Shown piece by piece: positions 63,461 to 64,000 of a stretch of 64,000 nt of DNA; the stretch's first letter is position 1; every line of letters begins with the position of its first letter. This stretch comes from Chaetoderma sp. LZ-2023a (taxonomy: Eukaryota > Mollusca > Caudofoveata > Chaetodermatida > Chaetodermatidae): positions 83,207,306 through 83,271,305 of the forward strand of contig CM067371.1 of assembly GCA_034401795.1 (NCBI GenBank), read 5' to 3'. The position numbers and the translations under genes are program-made. The notes under the pieces are model-generated. The model saw nothing but the letters and a program-made list of their open reading frames with translations, did not search any database and was not told the origin of the DNA.

Positions 63461-64000
63461 GGTCACCATAGGCTTGCGCGATTTTTCGATTTAATCGTGA
63501 AGTTCGATTTATTTTTAAAATCGCGATTTTTACTGTGTAATTGAGGAAAAATCGGAAAATCGTAAAAAAAATGTCATGTTTTTTTAAAATCTGAGGTGTG
63601 TACTTTTCCGTCACATTTTATCAATACCTGAGTACAATTATAATCGATTCATGCCTGTGCTCATTGTGTTTATATCCCGTCGTGCCATGCAAGTGTCGAA
63701 TAATTACTAATCACAACACAAAGCGCTACAATGGCGAGGTACTGTAACACCTTTTGTCATTGAGACTCCGTCGAATCGCCATAAAATGTTCTTTCTTTCG
63801 CTGCAGACCCTGAGTCTGTCGTGAAATGTCAAGTATATACTTAGTTGCAGAGTGTTAGGCAATGTGAACATAAGTCTCTAATTCTATAGTTAGCAATTTC
63901 AGGCGGTGTAATACTTTTTCCTTTTTGATTCGGTTGTCATGTCAAATTAATGAAAATAAACCAACAGCATTCCAAATTGTTTGATTTTGAACTGTGCGTT
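63461..64000. other. Stretch without recognised gene; CGATTTT-rich segment
   Basis: 63478-63572 is dense in TCGATTT, AATCGCGATTTTT and AAAATCGT. The rest shows no motif. Confidence 0.4.

Overview
The window is eukaryotic genomic DNA, most likely from a marine invertebrate. The dispersed repeats (a repeat opening with AGCTCACCTGGCC, and a family with the phrase TTACCCATATAATTG) are of kinds I associate with mollusc and other lophotrochozoan genomes; that placement is an inference. There are no bacterial operons. Host coding sequence is sparse: a convincing terminal exon of a universal stress protein (USP) gene (8752-8979) and a possible first exon (46979-47083). Nearly everything else is mobile or repeat DNA.

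Layout. 1-5000: an APE-type LINE relic split by a Penelope-like element with an 11-bp target duplication. 5000-12700: palindromic MITE-like repeats, a minus-strand copy of a tandem-unit repeat, the USP exon, and a SINE-like retroposon with a perfect 13-bp target duplication. 12692-29920: an old AT-rich DIRS-like tyrosine-recombinase retrotransposon (DIRS-B) with about 300-bp inverted terminal repeats and an internal complementary region. It contains a younger GC-rich DIRS element (DIRS-A copy 1, 14170-21243) and a 2.2-kb repeat block (22260-24448). 30000-38700: repeats, microsatellites, a LINE tail and a 500-base assembly gap. 38700-40220: two LINE fragments. 40250-44600: an unassigned island with a divergently oriented pair of related two-ORF modules. 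44640-47900: CR1-like LINE pieces. 49305-55988: a decayed, 5'-truncated DIRS-A copy 2. 56000-64000: tandem repeats, an 81-bp near-perfect palindrome and two more copies of the mollusc-type repeat.

How the parts work together. DIRS-A copy 1 keeps every structural part of a DIRS element: inverted termini, an internal region complementary to both termini, gag, reverse transcriptase/RNase H with a methyltransferase-like tail, and tyrosine recombinase. RT and recombinase look intact; gag carries one frameshift and one stop. The two copies each match their own termini in the internal region. Their gag region carries short hairpins in which paired bases have changed together. The most unusual unexplained signal is the inverted pair of two-ORF modules at 40874-41623 and 43803-44522, whose downstream ORFs share 17 of 28 residues in one stretch and match no family I recognise.
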